Below are positions 52,701 through 61,863 of a DNA stretch of 64,000 bases, in pieces. The stretch comes from an uncultured Paludibacter sp. (GTDB lineage Bacteria; Bacteroidota; Bacteroidia; Bacteroidales; Paludibacteraceae), in the NCBI GenBank assembly GCA_937927845.1, contig CALFXE010000200.1, positions 1-64,000 of the forward strand. The letters run 5' to 3'. Each line of letters opens with the position of its first letter. The first letter of the stretch is position 1. The notes below the pieces were generated by a model, which searched no databases, was not told the origin of the DNA, and worked only from the letters and a program-made list of their open reading frames with translations. A program made the position numbers and the translations under genes.

Positions 52701-52717
52701 GCGGAGAAAGAGGGAAT
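52701..52717. other. Right attachment site of the island (attR-like)
   Basis: Exact 17-bp copy of the sequence at 16719-16735, same orientation. It is 277 bp upstream of the integrase start. After it the sequences of the two ends diverge, as expected for att core duplication. Confidence 0.65.
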
Positions 52718-52812
52718 AACACCTTTTGGGTTTCAAGCCCGTTTAATGGGGTTCCCAGCTCTCGATATAACGATGTGCCACGAATGTGCCACAAAAAAAC
52801 TTCTATACGCAA

Positions 52813-52838
52813 AAATGCCATCAATTATGACGGCATTT
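52813..52838. terminator. Hairpin between the two tRNA-end fragments
   Basis: AAATGCC and GGCATTT pair across a 12-nt loop. Probable bidirectional terminator; no gene between 52425 and 53214. Confidence 0.5.
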
Positions 52839-52865
52839 CCTTTGCAAAATAAATTTTGTTTTTTT

Positions 52866-52890
52866 GGCGGAGAGCGAGGGATTCGAACCT
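52866..52890 (-). other. tRNA 3'-end fragment (second att site)
   Basis: On the minus strand AGGTTCGAATCCC followed by TCGCTCTCCGCC is the T-arm and acceptor 3' half of a tRNA, most like tRNA-Ser. Upstream bases do not complete a cloverleaf, so this is only the duplicated 3' end. It resembles the 17-bp repeats at 16719 and 52701. A second element to the right, inserted at the same tRNA, would explain it. Confidence 0.7.
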
Positions 52891-53105
52891 CACCCATATT
52901 TATTAGTTTTAGGCACTGTTAGGGGAGTTCAAATGAACCGACGCCATGAACTTGCCATAAACTTTTAACCATCTTTTATTATATGCAAAGGCTCCTGCAC
53001 GAAGCCATGATTTGAAAGAACTTTATAATCTTATCATAAAGATAAACAATTGATTAGAAAGTTAATATTATATCTGATAAATAATCTCCTCTTTCCAAAA
53101 TTACT

Positions 53106-53157
53106 TTTTACTATTGTTCACTTAATGAAAACTTTCATTAAGTGAACAATAGTAAAA
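53106..53157. repeat. 25-bp perfect inverted repeat
   Basis: TTTTACTATTGTTCACTTAA with TGAAA (25 bp) is followed after a 2-bp centre by its exact complement. No T-run follows on either side, so a normal terminator is not evident. It lies 58 bp beyond the stop of the methyltransferase gene. Confidence 0.85.
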
Positions 53158-53214
53158 GAAAGCATAGTGTTGACTAATTTGTGTTTGATAAGGTCATTAA
53201 TCAAAAAGGCATTA

Positions 53215-55050
53215 TCACTCAATATCGTATAGTTTCATTATGAACTTGTTAGTTTTTTTAATGTTTTTTTCGTTTACAATATAGTCTTTCTGTTCTTCTG
53301 TAAAATCATAGACGCCAAAGTTTTTGATATAGTTCTTACTCAACGAGTAATATCCTGATCCATAAGGTCTACTAGAATTTTTGATATAAAGCCAAAATAT
53401 ATCTGAGGCCATCAATTTTTGCAAGAATAGTAATTCTTTTTCCTCGTCTACAACTACAGCTAATCCGTTTCTGAAAAGCAAATTTTCATCAGTATTAATT
53501 ACAAAATTTGGCGTATGTGGAGTGATATGTGGAAAGAATAGCTTATTCCTCATCTTCTCTAATGACTGGTTTCGTCCAAATGCAAACCAATTTTCATACG
53601 TTGCATTTCCTTTGTCTCTACCAGCTAAAATTTCTTTTTTTACTGATAGATAATGATAGGCCTGTGGATAGTTGGTCTTAAAATACTCCTCAGTAATTAA
53701 ATTAACTCTATCTCCTTTATACTTATAAGGAAATATGACCTTTTCTGTAATGTCATCAACATTATTAATTTTAGTGAATTTATTTGGATTGATAATATCT
53801 ACACAGATTTCCTTTTCAATAGGAAAGATAATTCCGTTCTTTAAATAGTAGAAATTATCATCTTCTTTAATTGGATTAAAAATGTAAATATTATTTTTTA
53901 AAGTTGCTATACCATTTCTCGTTTTATAAATATCTCCAAATGGCCTGCCAGTTTTTTCAATCTTATTTATTACTTCTGCAATTTCAAGATTCCAACCCTT
54001 TACCGAATCAAAAGTGTCATAATATAATTTACTGTAATTCATATTATTACTCAATTCTTTGTTCTGGTTTTTATAGTACTGCAGAAATTCACAGGATTGT
54101 TTTTCAATAAAACAAAGACAGGTATAGGTTGATTTGCTTTTGAATATCTGCTGGTTTCCGAAATCAATAATCTTAAAACTATATTTTTTCTGCTGAAAAT
54201 AAGATCGTAATGCTCTTCCATTTAAGCTTTTAAAGAAGGAATTCATTGTAATATATCCTAAAACACCGTTATTGATTAAGTTTTCCAATGCAATTTGAAA
54301 AAAAGGAATATATAAATCGGGATGACCTGTTGAGCAAACTTCCCAATTTTTAAGATATTGTTTCGTAACTTGGGGAATATTTCGAGAGCATACATAAGGT
54401 GGATTGCCAATTATGCTCTGGAATCCCTCAAAATTTGCTATAACATCAGACCATTTAAAATTAAGTGCATCTCCTACAAACAGATTAAATTCTAAAATTG
54501 GGATATCTTCACCATTTTGAATTGCAAGTAACGACAAAAGAATCTTAGTTCTAATAATAGAATATTCTTGAATGTCAAGGCCGAATAAATTGTTTTTAAA
54601 TATTTGTGTGTATGTATGCCCGCTTATATTATGTATGTAAATAGCTAGATCATATAAAAAACTTCCGCATCCACATGCAATGTCTGCAATTCTTGCGGAA
54701 TCAGTGAAATTTATATTTTTAAAGACCTGATTTATTATAAAGGTACGGATGTTTATAGGGGTGTATATTGCGCCAGTAACAACTTTCTCATCTGGTGAGA
54801 TTACAAATTCAAACAATTCAATTAGTGCCTCAAAATCAAATTTAAAGCCATTGATATTGATTATTTCAATAAATTTTTTTAACGACTCGACTTCTGTTTT
54901 GTCCTCTGAAATTATAAAACTTTTTATAAAAACATTTTCATTTACGAGAATGTCGTTGATTTTTAAGAATGACGACACAATCAATCTATCCACTAGCTGT
55001 GGGTCTGTAAAATTCTTGTCTTTTAAGTATCTATTTATCTCCTTATTCAT
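53215..55050 (-). CDS. N6-adenine DNA methyltransferase (Eco57I/TaqI type)
   Basis: 611 residues. GAIYTPINIRTFII marks the N-terminus of the catalytic domain; the SAM motif is IADIACGCGSFLYDL (near 126) and the catalytic motif IIGNPPYV (near 217). The C-terminal 250 residues fit a TaqI-like specificity domain (FAFGRNQSLEKM). It probably methylates adenine in a specific DNA site. It is the last gene of a four-gene operon with a kinase and a receiver protein; starts overlap the previous gene by 4 bp. No separate restriction nuclease is in the operon. Confidence 0.85.
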   Translation of the reverse strand: MNKEINRYLKDKNFTDPQLVDRLIVSSFLKINDILVNENVFIKSFIISEDKTEVESLKKFIEIININGFKFDFEALIELFEFVISPDEKVVTGAIYTPINIRTFIINQVFKNINFTDSARIADIACGCGSFLYDLAIYIHNISGHTYTQIFKNNLFGLDIQEYSIIRTKILLSLLAIQNGEDIPILEFNLFVGDALNFKWSDVIANFEGFQSIIGNPPYVCSRNIPQVTKQYLKNWEVCSTGHPDLYIPFFQIALENLINNGVLGYITMNSFFKSLNGRALRSYFQQKKYSFKIIDFGNQQIFKSKSTYTCLCFIEKQSCEFLQYYKNQNKELSNNMNYSKLYYDTFDSVKGWNLEIAEVINKIEKTGRPFGDIYKTRNGIATLKNNIYIFNPIKEDDNFYYLKNGIIFPIEKEICVDIINPNKFTKINNVDDITEKVIFPYKYKGDRVNLITEEYFKTNYPQAYHYLSVKKEILAGRDKGNATYENWFAFGRNQSLEKMRNKLFFPHITPHTPNFVINTDENLLFRNGLAVVVDEEKELLFLQKLMASDIFWLYIKNSSRPYGSGYYSLSKNYIKNFGVYDFTEEQKDYIVNEKNIKKTNKFIMKLYDIE

Positions 55051-55799
55051 TTCAAAAAACTAGGGCAAAGATGTTCTTTATCCCAAATAATATTATTTCT
55101 GTCATACGTCCAAGTACTCGCTAAAGTATGAAAATATGGTTGTAAAATTTTTTCCTGATATCTTCTATACAGTCCTGCGAAATAACCATCACTCATCATA
55201 TCTTCAAATGCCGTTGGAAAAAAATTTGAAGTCAAAAAACCGATTCCTAAAATAAAATCGATTGGATGGTGAATTATTCTTGGTGTATCGAGAGCCATTG
55301 TTTCTCCGTAATTAAATTCATCATTACCTTCAGGATTACTAGAAAACTGCAAGTGATATACAGGGTGCGGCTCTTCGGTAGCAGCCATTTTTGCATGATC
55401 ATGCTTATCTATATGAAAGCAAAAAAAGTGTGGAGTTATACCTATGCCCTTAATTGTTACATTAAAATTTAGTTCAATTAAAGGATCATTTAAATTATCC
55501 CAATTATTTTTATCTGCAACTAATTTCATGTTCAGTATTAACTCAACTTTTTTATTATCAATTGACTTTGGACGTAGATGTTTAACTGTATCCACAGGAA
55601 TCTTGAAATCTTCAATTTCGTACCCCCAATAGTCTTGATGCACTGATTTGTCTTTTAAAGGAGGGTGTCCATTTTTTAAAGCCTCAGCTGCTAATCTGAT
55701 TGGAGTCGTATTTACACTTCTTGAAAAGACACTATCTAACCTATCAGCAGCTGAAATTAACTCACTAGCTCTTGTTTGGCGAAATTGTTCAATTTTCAT
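55047..55799 (-). CDS. Hypothetical protein of the kinase/methyltransferase operon
   Basis: 250 residues, soluble, no recognised family. Mixed alpha/beta with a histidine-rich middle (HFFCFHIDKHDHAKM, ATEEPHPVYHLQF), possible metal site. ATGA overlaps link it to both neighbours, so it must be expressed together with them. It could be the effector or nuclease of the system, but no known motif supports this. Confidence 0.65.
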   Translation of the reverse strand: MKIEQFRQTRASELISAADRLDSVFSRSVNTTPIRLAAEALKNGHPPLKDKSVHQDYWGYEIEDFKIPVDTVKHLRPKSIDNKKVELILNMKLVADKNNWDNLNDPLIELNFNVTIKGIGITPHFFCFHIDKHDHAKMAATEEPHPVYHLQFSSNPEGNDEFNYGETMALDTPRIIHHPIDFILGIGFLTSNFFPTAFEDMMSDGYFAGLYRRYQEKILQPYFHTLASTWTYDRNNIIWDKEHLCPSFLK

Positions 55800-56905
55800 T
55801 TTTTTAGATTTTCTTTCATATATTGAATTCTTTCTTTTTCACCAAATTGTTCACGTAATCCTTTCTTTTTAATACCAACTTCAGCAATTGCATAAAATGA
55901 TAAATATTTTGGTTCTTGCCAAGATTTCAATTCTACTGTTTCAAATACTTTAAATCCTTCCAAAGGATCTAAAGGTCGTTTAGTTTCTTCACAAATAGTC
56001 CAAAAAGATTTGCTTGTGCAATATTTGATTGGTTCAGCAGCTTTTAAGTTTTTCAATTCATAAGTTTCAGATAATATTGCTACACGTTGTTCCGCATTTG
56101 TATTTGAAAGGCGCTTTCCTTTAGAAATATCCTTAAAAAGTCCATTGATTTTATCCATCCACCAACGATTCCACCCATCACTAAATAAACCTTTGTATTT
56201 GCATTCGTCTAGCTTTTCCAAAAGTATCAGCCAGTCCTTTCCAGATTCTTCAATATCGACACCTAATCTCGCAGCAAGAACTCTTTCCTTAATCATTGCA
56301 CCAGGATGATTAAATAAATTTTTTATTATGAAATTCGCAAAATCATAACTTATTTTTTTTTCATCAGGATCTTTAAAGCGTTCACTAATACGTGGATCTA
56401 AATTATTTATGTCATTGCGTCGGATAACATCCTCAAATGAACGATTTTCAGAATTTAACCAATTATATCCATCAGCAAGAGAATTTAGCTTTCTAGAGAA
56501 TCGTCCCCAATCTGGCTCATCACCTTTTAAAAATTTGTAGTCAAACAGGTCGTGACTTGTCATGTCTGCGTCATACGTAGCACGCATACGCTCATCAGTT
56601 GAGCATAGAATTATCGGAATTGATTTAGCGTTTATTTCAGGTTCTGCAACACTCATTCTCAATTCTTGTGCAATCGCAGGGGCATTATAGGCCACATCCA
56701 ACTTCATATTCTGATTAAGTCTAAAATCCAATATCAAACCATCATAATCATTGAGTTTTACAATTAAATCTTTGATTTGTGCTTTAAAGTCCTGTGGTTG
56801 TTCAACAGAAACTTCAATTAAATTTTCATCATTAAATCCATCACGAACCGCTGCAACTGATGCGTCATCTTCATCGTCGATATATAAAAATTTTGGTTTC
56901 ATCAT
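55796..56905 (-). CDS. Receiver-domain response regulator with unknown output domain
   Basis: 369 residues. The receiver fold (about 1-140) has YIDDEDD at 8-14, the phospho-acceptor in LILDFRL (Asp60), the ILCST motif near 105 and the lysine in YKFLKGD near 130. The remaining 230 residues are helical with no DNA-binding motif that I can see. It probably receives phosphate from the adjacent kinase and passes it to an effector step rather than transcription. The start overlaps nothing; gap to the kinase is 1 bp. Confidence 0.78.
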   Translation of the reverse strand: MMKPKFLYIDDEDDASVAAVRDGFNDENLIEVSVEQPQDFKAQIKDLIVKLNDYDGLILDFRLNQNMKLDVAYNAPAIAQELRMSVAEPEINAKSIPIILCSTDERMRATYDADMTSHDLFDYKFLKGDEPDWGRFSRKLNSLADGYNWLNSENRSFEDVIRRNDINNLDPRISERFKDPDEKKISYDFANFIIKNLFNHPGAMIKERVLAARLGVDIEESGKDWLILLEKLDECKYKGLFSDGWNRWWMDKINGLFKDISKGKRLSNTNAEQRVAILSETYELKNLKAAEPIKYCTSKSFWTICEETKRPLDPLEGFKVFETVELKSWQEPKYLSFYAIAEVGIKKKGLREQFGEKERIQYMKENLKK

Positions 56906-56906
56906 T

Positions 56907-59204
56907 TTATTTGTTTTCAGGTAATTCGATTCTTATTGTTGTATTAAACTTTTTTTCTGGGGAACTTACATAGATTGAACCATTATAACTTTCAATAATA
57001 TCTTTTAATATTTTTAGTCCCAGTCCAGTGCCGGAAAGTGATTCCGAATCTGAATCTCTATGTCCAGAAACGCCAGATGTTGTATAGAAAGCATTGAAAA
57101 TTTGTTCTTCGTGATCTTTATTTATCCCATCGCCATTGTCTGAAAATTCTAAATATACATTATCTTTATTTCGCCCACATTTAATGAAAATTTCTCCTTT
57201 AACACCTTTTCTTCTAATTGCTTTTTTTGAGTTTGTGTAAAAATTAAATAGAATGGATGCCCATTCCGAAGGGTGCATTGGAATTGTAAACAAGTCAAAA
57301 TCTTCATACATGGGTTGATGAAAAACTATGCCAGACCGTTCGATATCTTTCTTTACAATATCCCAGAAATCATTCACTGCATTCCTCAATTCAATAGGTT
57401 CAAGCTCTCGAAAAACGTTTCTAGATATAGCTCTATCGAAATATGAGGTATAAGCTGTGAAGGATTTTATATTTACTTCAAGGCGTTCCACACGATTCAA
57501 TGCTTCAGAGTAGTCCTTAACTGCTTTTTTTAAAAATTTTGTATCAGTATCAAAACCAGGGAGAAATCTTTTAACTTCATGTACAAATTCACCAATTACA
57601 AGTCCTAGCCCAGCAAGTACACGGAGCATATTTAGTTCTTCAATTAACTTTTGCTTTTCAAATACCTCTTCTTGTCGAGCTTGTTTAAATTCTTCAAAAG
57701 CTTCTTCAAATTTCTGTTTTTTATCAGATGGATCACCGGAACTGGAATGATTATTTGTTTTATTATCTTCATCAAAAATTTGCTTTATTTTTTCGATAGC
57801 ACTATCGACTTTTTCTGAGGTCTTTTCGGGCTTGAGCCAGTTTTTCTGACCAGTTGTTGCCTTCCTTCCTCGTAAATCAGCTATTTTAAGAACAGCATTT
57901 AAAATTGATCGTTGAACAAAACCTACTAACTCTTGAAAGGCTTCGTTATCAAATAAACCCTCCCTGCTAGAAGTTTCATCAAATAATAAGCCTGATTCAT
58001 CTGTAATCTCTACAAAACCAAAAAAATTTATGTTTCTATGCGACGATAAAATAACCCTCCTTGCTGTAGAATCATCTAATCCAAGCCAGTCATTAAGCTT
58101 TTCGCCATAAGGTAATACGCGGAAACCATTTCTATAGATTCTGATTCCTCCACGTTCATTAGCTACTTCTCTAATAAATGTCATTGTTTGAGTAGGAATG
58201 AGAGAACTATCATATAAAAAGTAATAACATTTAAAATGGATGCCTTTTATGAATTGAAATTTTGATTCTGGTAAATCCTTATTTTTTCCAATCAAAAAAA
58301 CTTCCTGAGAAAATTCTAATTTTTCACTTTCTAAAGACCAGCAACCTTGTCCATCTTCAAGTACATATCCTTCGATTTCTGCAAGTGCATATTTTAAAAA
58401 GGCCTCTTCTTCATCAATGATTAAGTTTTCTTCGCTTTCTATATCCCGGTAATAAGAACTTTTAAACCCTGGATCTAGTTTGTTTTCAATTTTCTCTTTA
58501 CGTTCTTTAGACAAAGGAAATGGTTGCAGCAAATCAGACGTATATCTATATACCCTTTTTATAGTTGGATCTGACCATCCTTCCCTAAGATCTTCTATGA
58601 TTAAAGTTGTGCCTTCTTCTTTTTTTTTAGGAATAATTTCGATTGAATTTGATATAGAAGCTAAATCTCTATCTGTTTCAAATCTATTCCAATCAATAGT
58701 TATCTTTAAAGCACTATCAAGATTCTCTTTTTGTGTTATAATTGTGAGTTTATTTCCTAATCGCTGTGTAGCAAAACGTCCAATACCTTTTCGTCCTGCT
58801 CTTGTACGATTATATTTTGGAGACTCAGGATTATGAATTTTATCTGATGATGATAATCTCATAAATCCATTGATTAATTCTTCTCGATTCATTCCAATGC
58901 CGTCATCATCAATAATTAGTGTTCCACCCGGATTCCAGGCATCCTTAAAAATTAAATTGACAGTTTTTGCATCAGCATCATAAGCATTTTTGACAAGTTC
59001 AGATACTGCCGTTTCGTGGCGTCCAACTAGCTCTTTACCAAGTCTATTAATAATACCTGCATCAACTGAAAACCTTACTTCGGTAGTAGCTAATCTGGCT
59101 ATTCTATTGGAAAGTGATAAAATCAGGGAATTGTCTGAATGTTCTTTTTGAACTTCCGCAGTCAATTGTTGCTTTAAAATTTTAATTTCTTTCTGATTGT
59201 CCAC
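56907..59204 (-). CDS. Sensor histidine kinase with two GHKL ATPase domains
   Basis: 765 residues starting with GTG at 59204. The N-terminal part is a MutL/Hsp90-like GHKL ATPase: ELVKNAYDADAK near 73, IDDDGIGM near 98, and GRKGIGRFATQRLGNKL. The C-terminal third is a classical kinase: DHp helix IGEFVHEVKRFLPGF (His near 542), N-box NFYTNSKKA near 653, DNGDGI near 692 and GTGLGL near 728. No membrane segment, so it is a cytosolic sensor. An Hsp90-like sensor joined to a kinase suggests detection of a phage or stress protein. Confidence 0.85.
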   Translation of the reverse strand: MDNQKEIKILKQQLTAEVQKEHSDNSLILSLSNRIARLATTEVRFSVDAGIINRLGKELVGRHETAVSELVKNAYDADAKTVNLIFKDAWNPGGTLIIDDDGIGMNREELINGFMRLSSSDKIHNPESPKYNRTRAGRKGIGRFATQRLGNKLTIITQKENLDSALKITIDWNRFETDRDLASISNSIEIIPKKKEEGTTLIIEDLREGWSDPTIKRVYRYTSDLLQPFPLSKERKEKIENKLDPGFKSSYYRDIESEENLIIDEEEAFLKYALAEIEGYVLEDGQGCWSLESEKLEFSQEVFLIGKNKDLPESKFQFIKGIHFKCYYFLYDSSLIPTQTMTFIREVANERGGIRIYRNGFRVLPYGEKLNDWLGLDDSTARRVILSSHRNINFFGFVEITDESGLLFDETSSREGLFDNEAFQELVGFVQRSILNAVLKIADLRGRKATTGQKNWLKPEKTSEKVDSAIEKIKQIFDEDNKTNNHSSSGDPSDKKQKFEEAFEEFKQARQEEVFEKQKLIEELNMLRVLAGLGLVIGEFVHEVKRFLPGFDTDTKFLKKAVKDYSEALNRVERLEVNIKSFTAYTSYFDRAISRNVFRELEPIELRNAVNDFWDIVKKDIERSGIVFHQPMYEDFDLFTIPMHPSEWASILFNFYTNSKKAIRRKGVKGEIFIKCGRNKDNVYLEFSDNGDGINKDHEEQIFNAFYTTSGVSGHRDSDSESLSGTGLGLKILKDIIESYNGSIYVSSPEKKFNTTIRIELPENK

Positions 59205-59216
59205 GTTTTTTTATAG

Positions 59217-59224
59217 CAAAGATA
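59217..59224 (-). promoter_or_regulatory. -7 element of the kinase/methyltransferase operon
   Basis: TATCTTTG on the minus strand matches TAnnTTTG, 13 bp before the GTG start, so the transcript would have a very short leader. No clear TTG -33 element. The region 59225-59463 holds nothing else recognisable. Confidence 0.5.
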
Positions 59225-59463
59225 TTCTTTTTATAGTGATTTTTTTCGAAATTAAGGTGTCTTCATATTGAGTAAGATTTTTCAGCAGCTTTGGATTATA
59301 ATATTCTAATTTACATTTATAGTATTAAATTTCTGATTCAAAATAGTTTTATCCTAAGTTTATATTTTTAGGGTTCTTAAAAAAGAAAAAATCATTTTGT
59401 TAATTCGAGAAAGTGAAATAGGCAGTGTTTTTCTCGCTAAATTTTAATTTAAGGAGCTTTTTA

Positions 59464-60075
59464 TTACTCCTGCATTAAGTCGTCCAATATGGATTTTATT
59501 TGTTTAACATATCTGCCATAAAAGAAATTAACCCACGCGTTGATTGTGAACATGATTAATCCTATTATAACCACTGATGCAAAAGTGATTGTGAATATGT
59601 TCTTATCAGTAAGAAAGTCTAATGATTTACCTTTTATCAGGAGTTTGTTGTAGACATGTAACCCAACTATTATTAGTCCCAATGGTAAAAACAAAAAACC
59701 AAAGGATTTATATTTTTCTATATTGACCTGTAGTTCGTAGTAGATTTTTAAAAGACTATTTTTAGTATCTGTTTCATAGTGATTTAGACTGTTGTAAAAC
59801 TTGTGAAAGCCGTAAACATAATATGCAGATATGACGAAAAACATTGAATAGCAGATGTAATAAACAGGAATTAATTGAGGCTTGAATTTTAGCATATAAG
59901 GATAAGCCGCGAAAATAAGAATTCCCAACGCGTGTAAATACGATTCCCATTTCATGTTTTTCTTTAACTTATCTATTGGGTGAGAAGAAGATTTCAAATT
60001 TTTTATGCTTATGGGAATTTGGAGATCATTGCTATCATCTTTATCCCATTCGTCTTTCAATTTATCAAAATTCAT
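59464..60075 (-). CDS. Membrane protein, putative anti-sigma partner
   Basis: 203 residues with four hydrophobic segments (about 50-65, 70-90, 120-145 and 155-185) after a soluble N-terminus (NFDKLKDEWDKDDSNDLQIP). The start overlaps the end of the sigma-factor gene by 11 bp. Gene order and topology suit a membrane anti-sigma or sigma-regulating protein. No zinc anti-sigma motif. Confidence 0.65.
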   Translation of the reverse strand: MNFDKLKDEWDKDDSNDLQIPISIKNLKSSSHPIDKLKKNMKWESYLHALGILIFAAYPYMLKFKPQLIPVYYICYSMFFVISAYYVYGFHKFYNSLNHYETDTKNSLLKIYYELQVNIEKYKSFGFLFLPLGLIIVGLHVYNKLLIKGKSLDFLTDKNIFTITFASVVIIGLIMFTINAWVNFFYGRYVKQIKSILDDLMQE

Positions 60076-60571
60076 AACCGTGCTTTTTAATTATCTTTTG
60101 TAGCTTGTCTTTTGTACGATTTAATCTCACCCTTACGTTTATATCACTAATTCCTAACTGTAACGCTGTTTCTTTATGTGTCATCCCCTCCATGAAGTAA
60201 AAGATTATCGCCTTTTCAATTTGGTTTAATTCCTGAACAGCCCGGTAAAAAATCTGCAATTGGTTATCTTTTTCATTTTTATACTCTTCAAAGACAAGTT
60301 CCGGAAAATTTTCTTTGTATTGAAACTGGATGGATCTTTTTTCCTTTTTTAAATAAGTTATTGCGGTGTTGACCCCAACACGGTACATCCAGGTAGAGAA
60401 TTTACTTTCACCTCGAAAGGTATTGTAAGATTTCCAAAGCTGGACAATAATATCCTGTTGCAGATCTTGTCTGTCTTCGTTATTGTAAGCATACATTTTA
60501 GTGATACGCTTTAATATGCCTTTATGCTTTTCAATGTATTCAAGAAAGGATTGCTCGTCGTTAATTTGCAA
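60065..60571 (-). CDS. ECF-type RNA polymerase sigma factor
   Basis: 168 residues. Region 2 (NNEDRQDLQQDIIVQLWKSY, KFSTWMYRVGVNTAI) and region 4 (LNQIEKAIIFYFMEGMTHKE, LGISDINVRVRLNRTKDKL) are clear. The start at 60571 is TTG; there is no in-frame ATG before an upstream stop. Downstream and overlapping is a membrane protein that is its likely regulator. Target genes unknown. Confidence 0.88.
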   Translation of the reverse strand: MQINDEQSFLEYIEKHKGILKRITKMYAYNNEDRQDLQQDIIVQLWKSYNTFRGESKFSTWMYRVGVNTAITYLKKEKRSIQFQYKENFPELVFEEYKNEKDNQLQIFYRAVQELNQIEKAIIFYFMEGMTHKETALQLGISDINVRVRLNRTKDKLQKIIKKHGYEF

Positions 60572-60683
60572 AACAGTTTCGGCTTGTAATTGAGTAACAT
60601 CAGTATTTTTAGATCAGGAGTAGGTCTAATTGTTACGCGCTAAATCATTTATTTTTAGCGTTAAACTTTTTGGATAATAAAAA

Positions 60684-60706
60684 AGCCCTGATTTTGACTC
60701 AGGGCT
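60684..60706 (-). terminator. Rho-independent terminator
   Basis: AGCCCTGA and TCAGGGCT form an 8-bp stem, followed on the minus strand by TTTTTTA. It ends the 60731-61414 gene. Confidence 0.78.
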
Positions 60707-60730
60707 CTTGTTTAGTTATTTGGTTAAGGG

Positions 60731-61414
60731 TTATCTTAACCTCCGTTTGTCATATTTCTCTAGTATTGATTTTTCTTTATCGAAAACCATAATATACTGA
60801 GATGTATATCCAACATAATATCTGTTTTCATCATTTTTATCCAATATGACCTCACCTCTATCAGAAATAATACTATACTTTCCAATATTATGATGGGCAT
60901 GTTGGGCATCCGTTTTTGCGGACAAAAACAGGAATAGACCAAAAACTAATGAATATCCATAAATGGCTCCTTTATCGTACAAAATAAAGATAATCGTTAC
61001 CGCAGTTGTCAATCCAAGCAGAACTGCGAGATAGCTATACGAAAATGACTCGCTTTTACAAACTCCGCACATGATTGAAACACCAATCAGGATCATGATT
61101 ATCCGGCGAATCTCCCGGAGGGTGTTTCTAAACAAGAATATCCAGGCAATAAATAAATTTATCAGGATGGCAAAACCAAACTTTACGGATTTCTTAAACA
61201 AGATTAAGAAAATGTCATCCAAGTTGTAAGCTATTGCGAAGTAATCGGAATGAAAATTCATAAAGAAAACCCACCAGTACATCATTGCAATAATTGGTAT
61301 CCATATCGAATAGATAGCTAAAACAGTTTGCCAATTTAATGATGTTTGTACGGGCTCTTTTATTTTTAGATATAACCTGATGGCTCTAACTAAGTTTGCG
61401 ATTTTATCGCTCAT
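60731..61414 (-). CDS. Multi-pass membrane protein, unknown
   Basis: 227 residues with about five transmembrane segments (around 27-52, 60-76, 78-96, 103-118 and 125-165) and a cytosolic or periplasmic C-terminus of 55 residues (GEVILDKNDENRYYVGYTSQ). No family recognised. Transcribed alone. Confidence 0.6.
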   Translation of the reverse strand: MSDKIANLVRAIRLYLKIKEPVQTSLNWQTVLAIYSIWIPIIAMMYWWVFFMNFHSDYFAIAYNLDDIFLILFKKSVKFGFAILINLFIAWIFLFRNTLREIRRIIMILIGVSIMCGVCKSESFSYSYLAVLLGLTTAVTIIFILYDKGAIYGYSLVFGLFLFLSAKTDAQHAHHNIGKYSIISDRGEVILDKNDENRYYVGYTSQYIMVFDKEKSILEKYDKRRLR

Positions 61415-61504
61415 CTCTCTCTATATAAGTTGGTTGTAAAACTATTAAAATTTACATTTCGTCTTTTCAGTATTTATACTGATTTTTTTTTGGAACCAGT
61501 GCTC

Positions 61505-61512
61505 TAAATTTG
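61505..61512 (+). promoter_or_regulatory. Putative -7 element
   Basis: TAAATTTG fits TAnnTTTG, 20 bp before the ATG at 61532. A TTG lies 12 bp upstream, closer than usual. Confidence 0.4.
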
Positions 61513-61531
61513 CACAAAAAAATAAGGCAAA

Positions 61532-61849
61532 ATGTACGAGGTATCATTTCATACCATAGATCCAAGAAAAACTTTTCAGGAGAATAAACGGATACTTGGT
61601 TTGTTTAATAATTTGGAAGAATTGAGAAAGAACTATCTTAACTTTTTTGATGACGAATTTTATCCCATATCGGATTGGGAGGTTTTCGATTTTAATAATT
61701 GTATAGCTATATTTGAAAGAGAAAAGGAAGCTATTCTAGCCACCAATGAAGTTGCGAAAAATGCATTGTTCATGAAAAATGTTGGTGATAGATCACTGGT
61801 TCCGGATGTATTGCCACCCATGCTTTTAATGGTTGAAGTAATTGAATAA
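61532..61849 (+). CDS. Small hypothetical protein
   Basis: 105 residues, acidic, soluble (NFFDDEFYPISDWEVFDFNN). No recognised domain. The only + strand gene near the right end, preceded by a -7 element. Confidence 0.55.
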   Translation: MYEVSFHTIDPRKTFQENKRILGLFNNLEELRKNYLNFFDDEFYPISDWEVFDFNNCIAIFEREKEAILATNEVAKNALFMKNVGDRSLVPDVLPPMLLMVEVIE

Positions 61850-61863
61850 AAAAAGAGTAAACT

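Noticed and set aside
52860..52960. Complete tRNA gene
   Set aside because: Only the T-arm and acceptor 3' half fit; the expected D-arm and anticodon arm are missing.
53215..59204. Known Detocs, BREX or DISARM system
   Set aside because: The gene set lacks the diagnostic partners of these systems (PNP-type DtcC, PglZ, DrmA/B).
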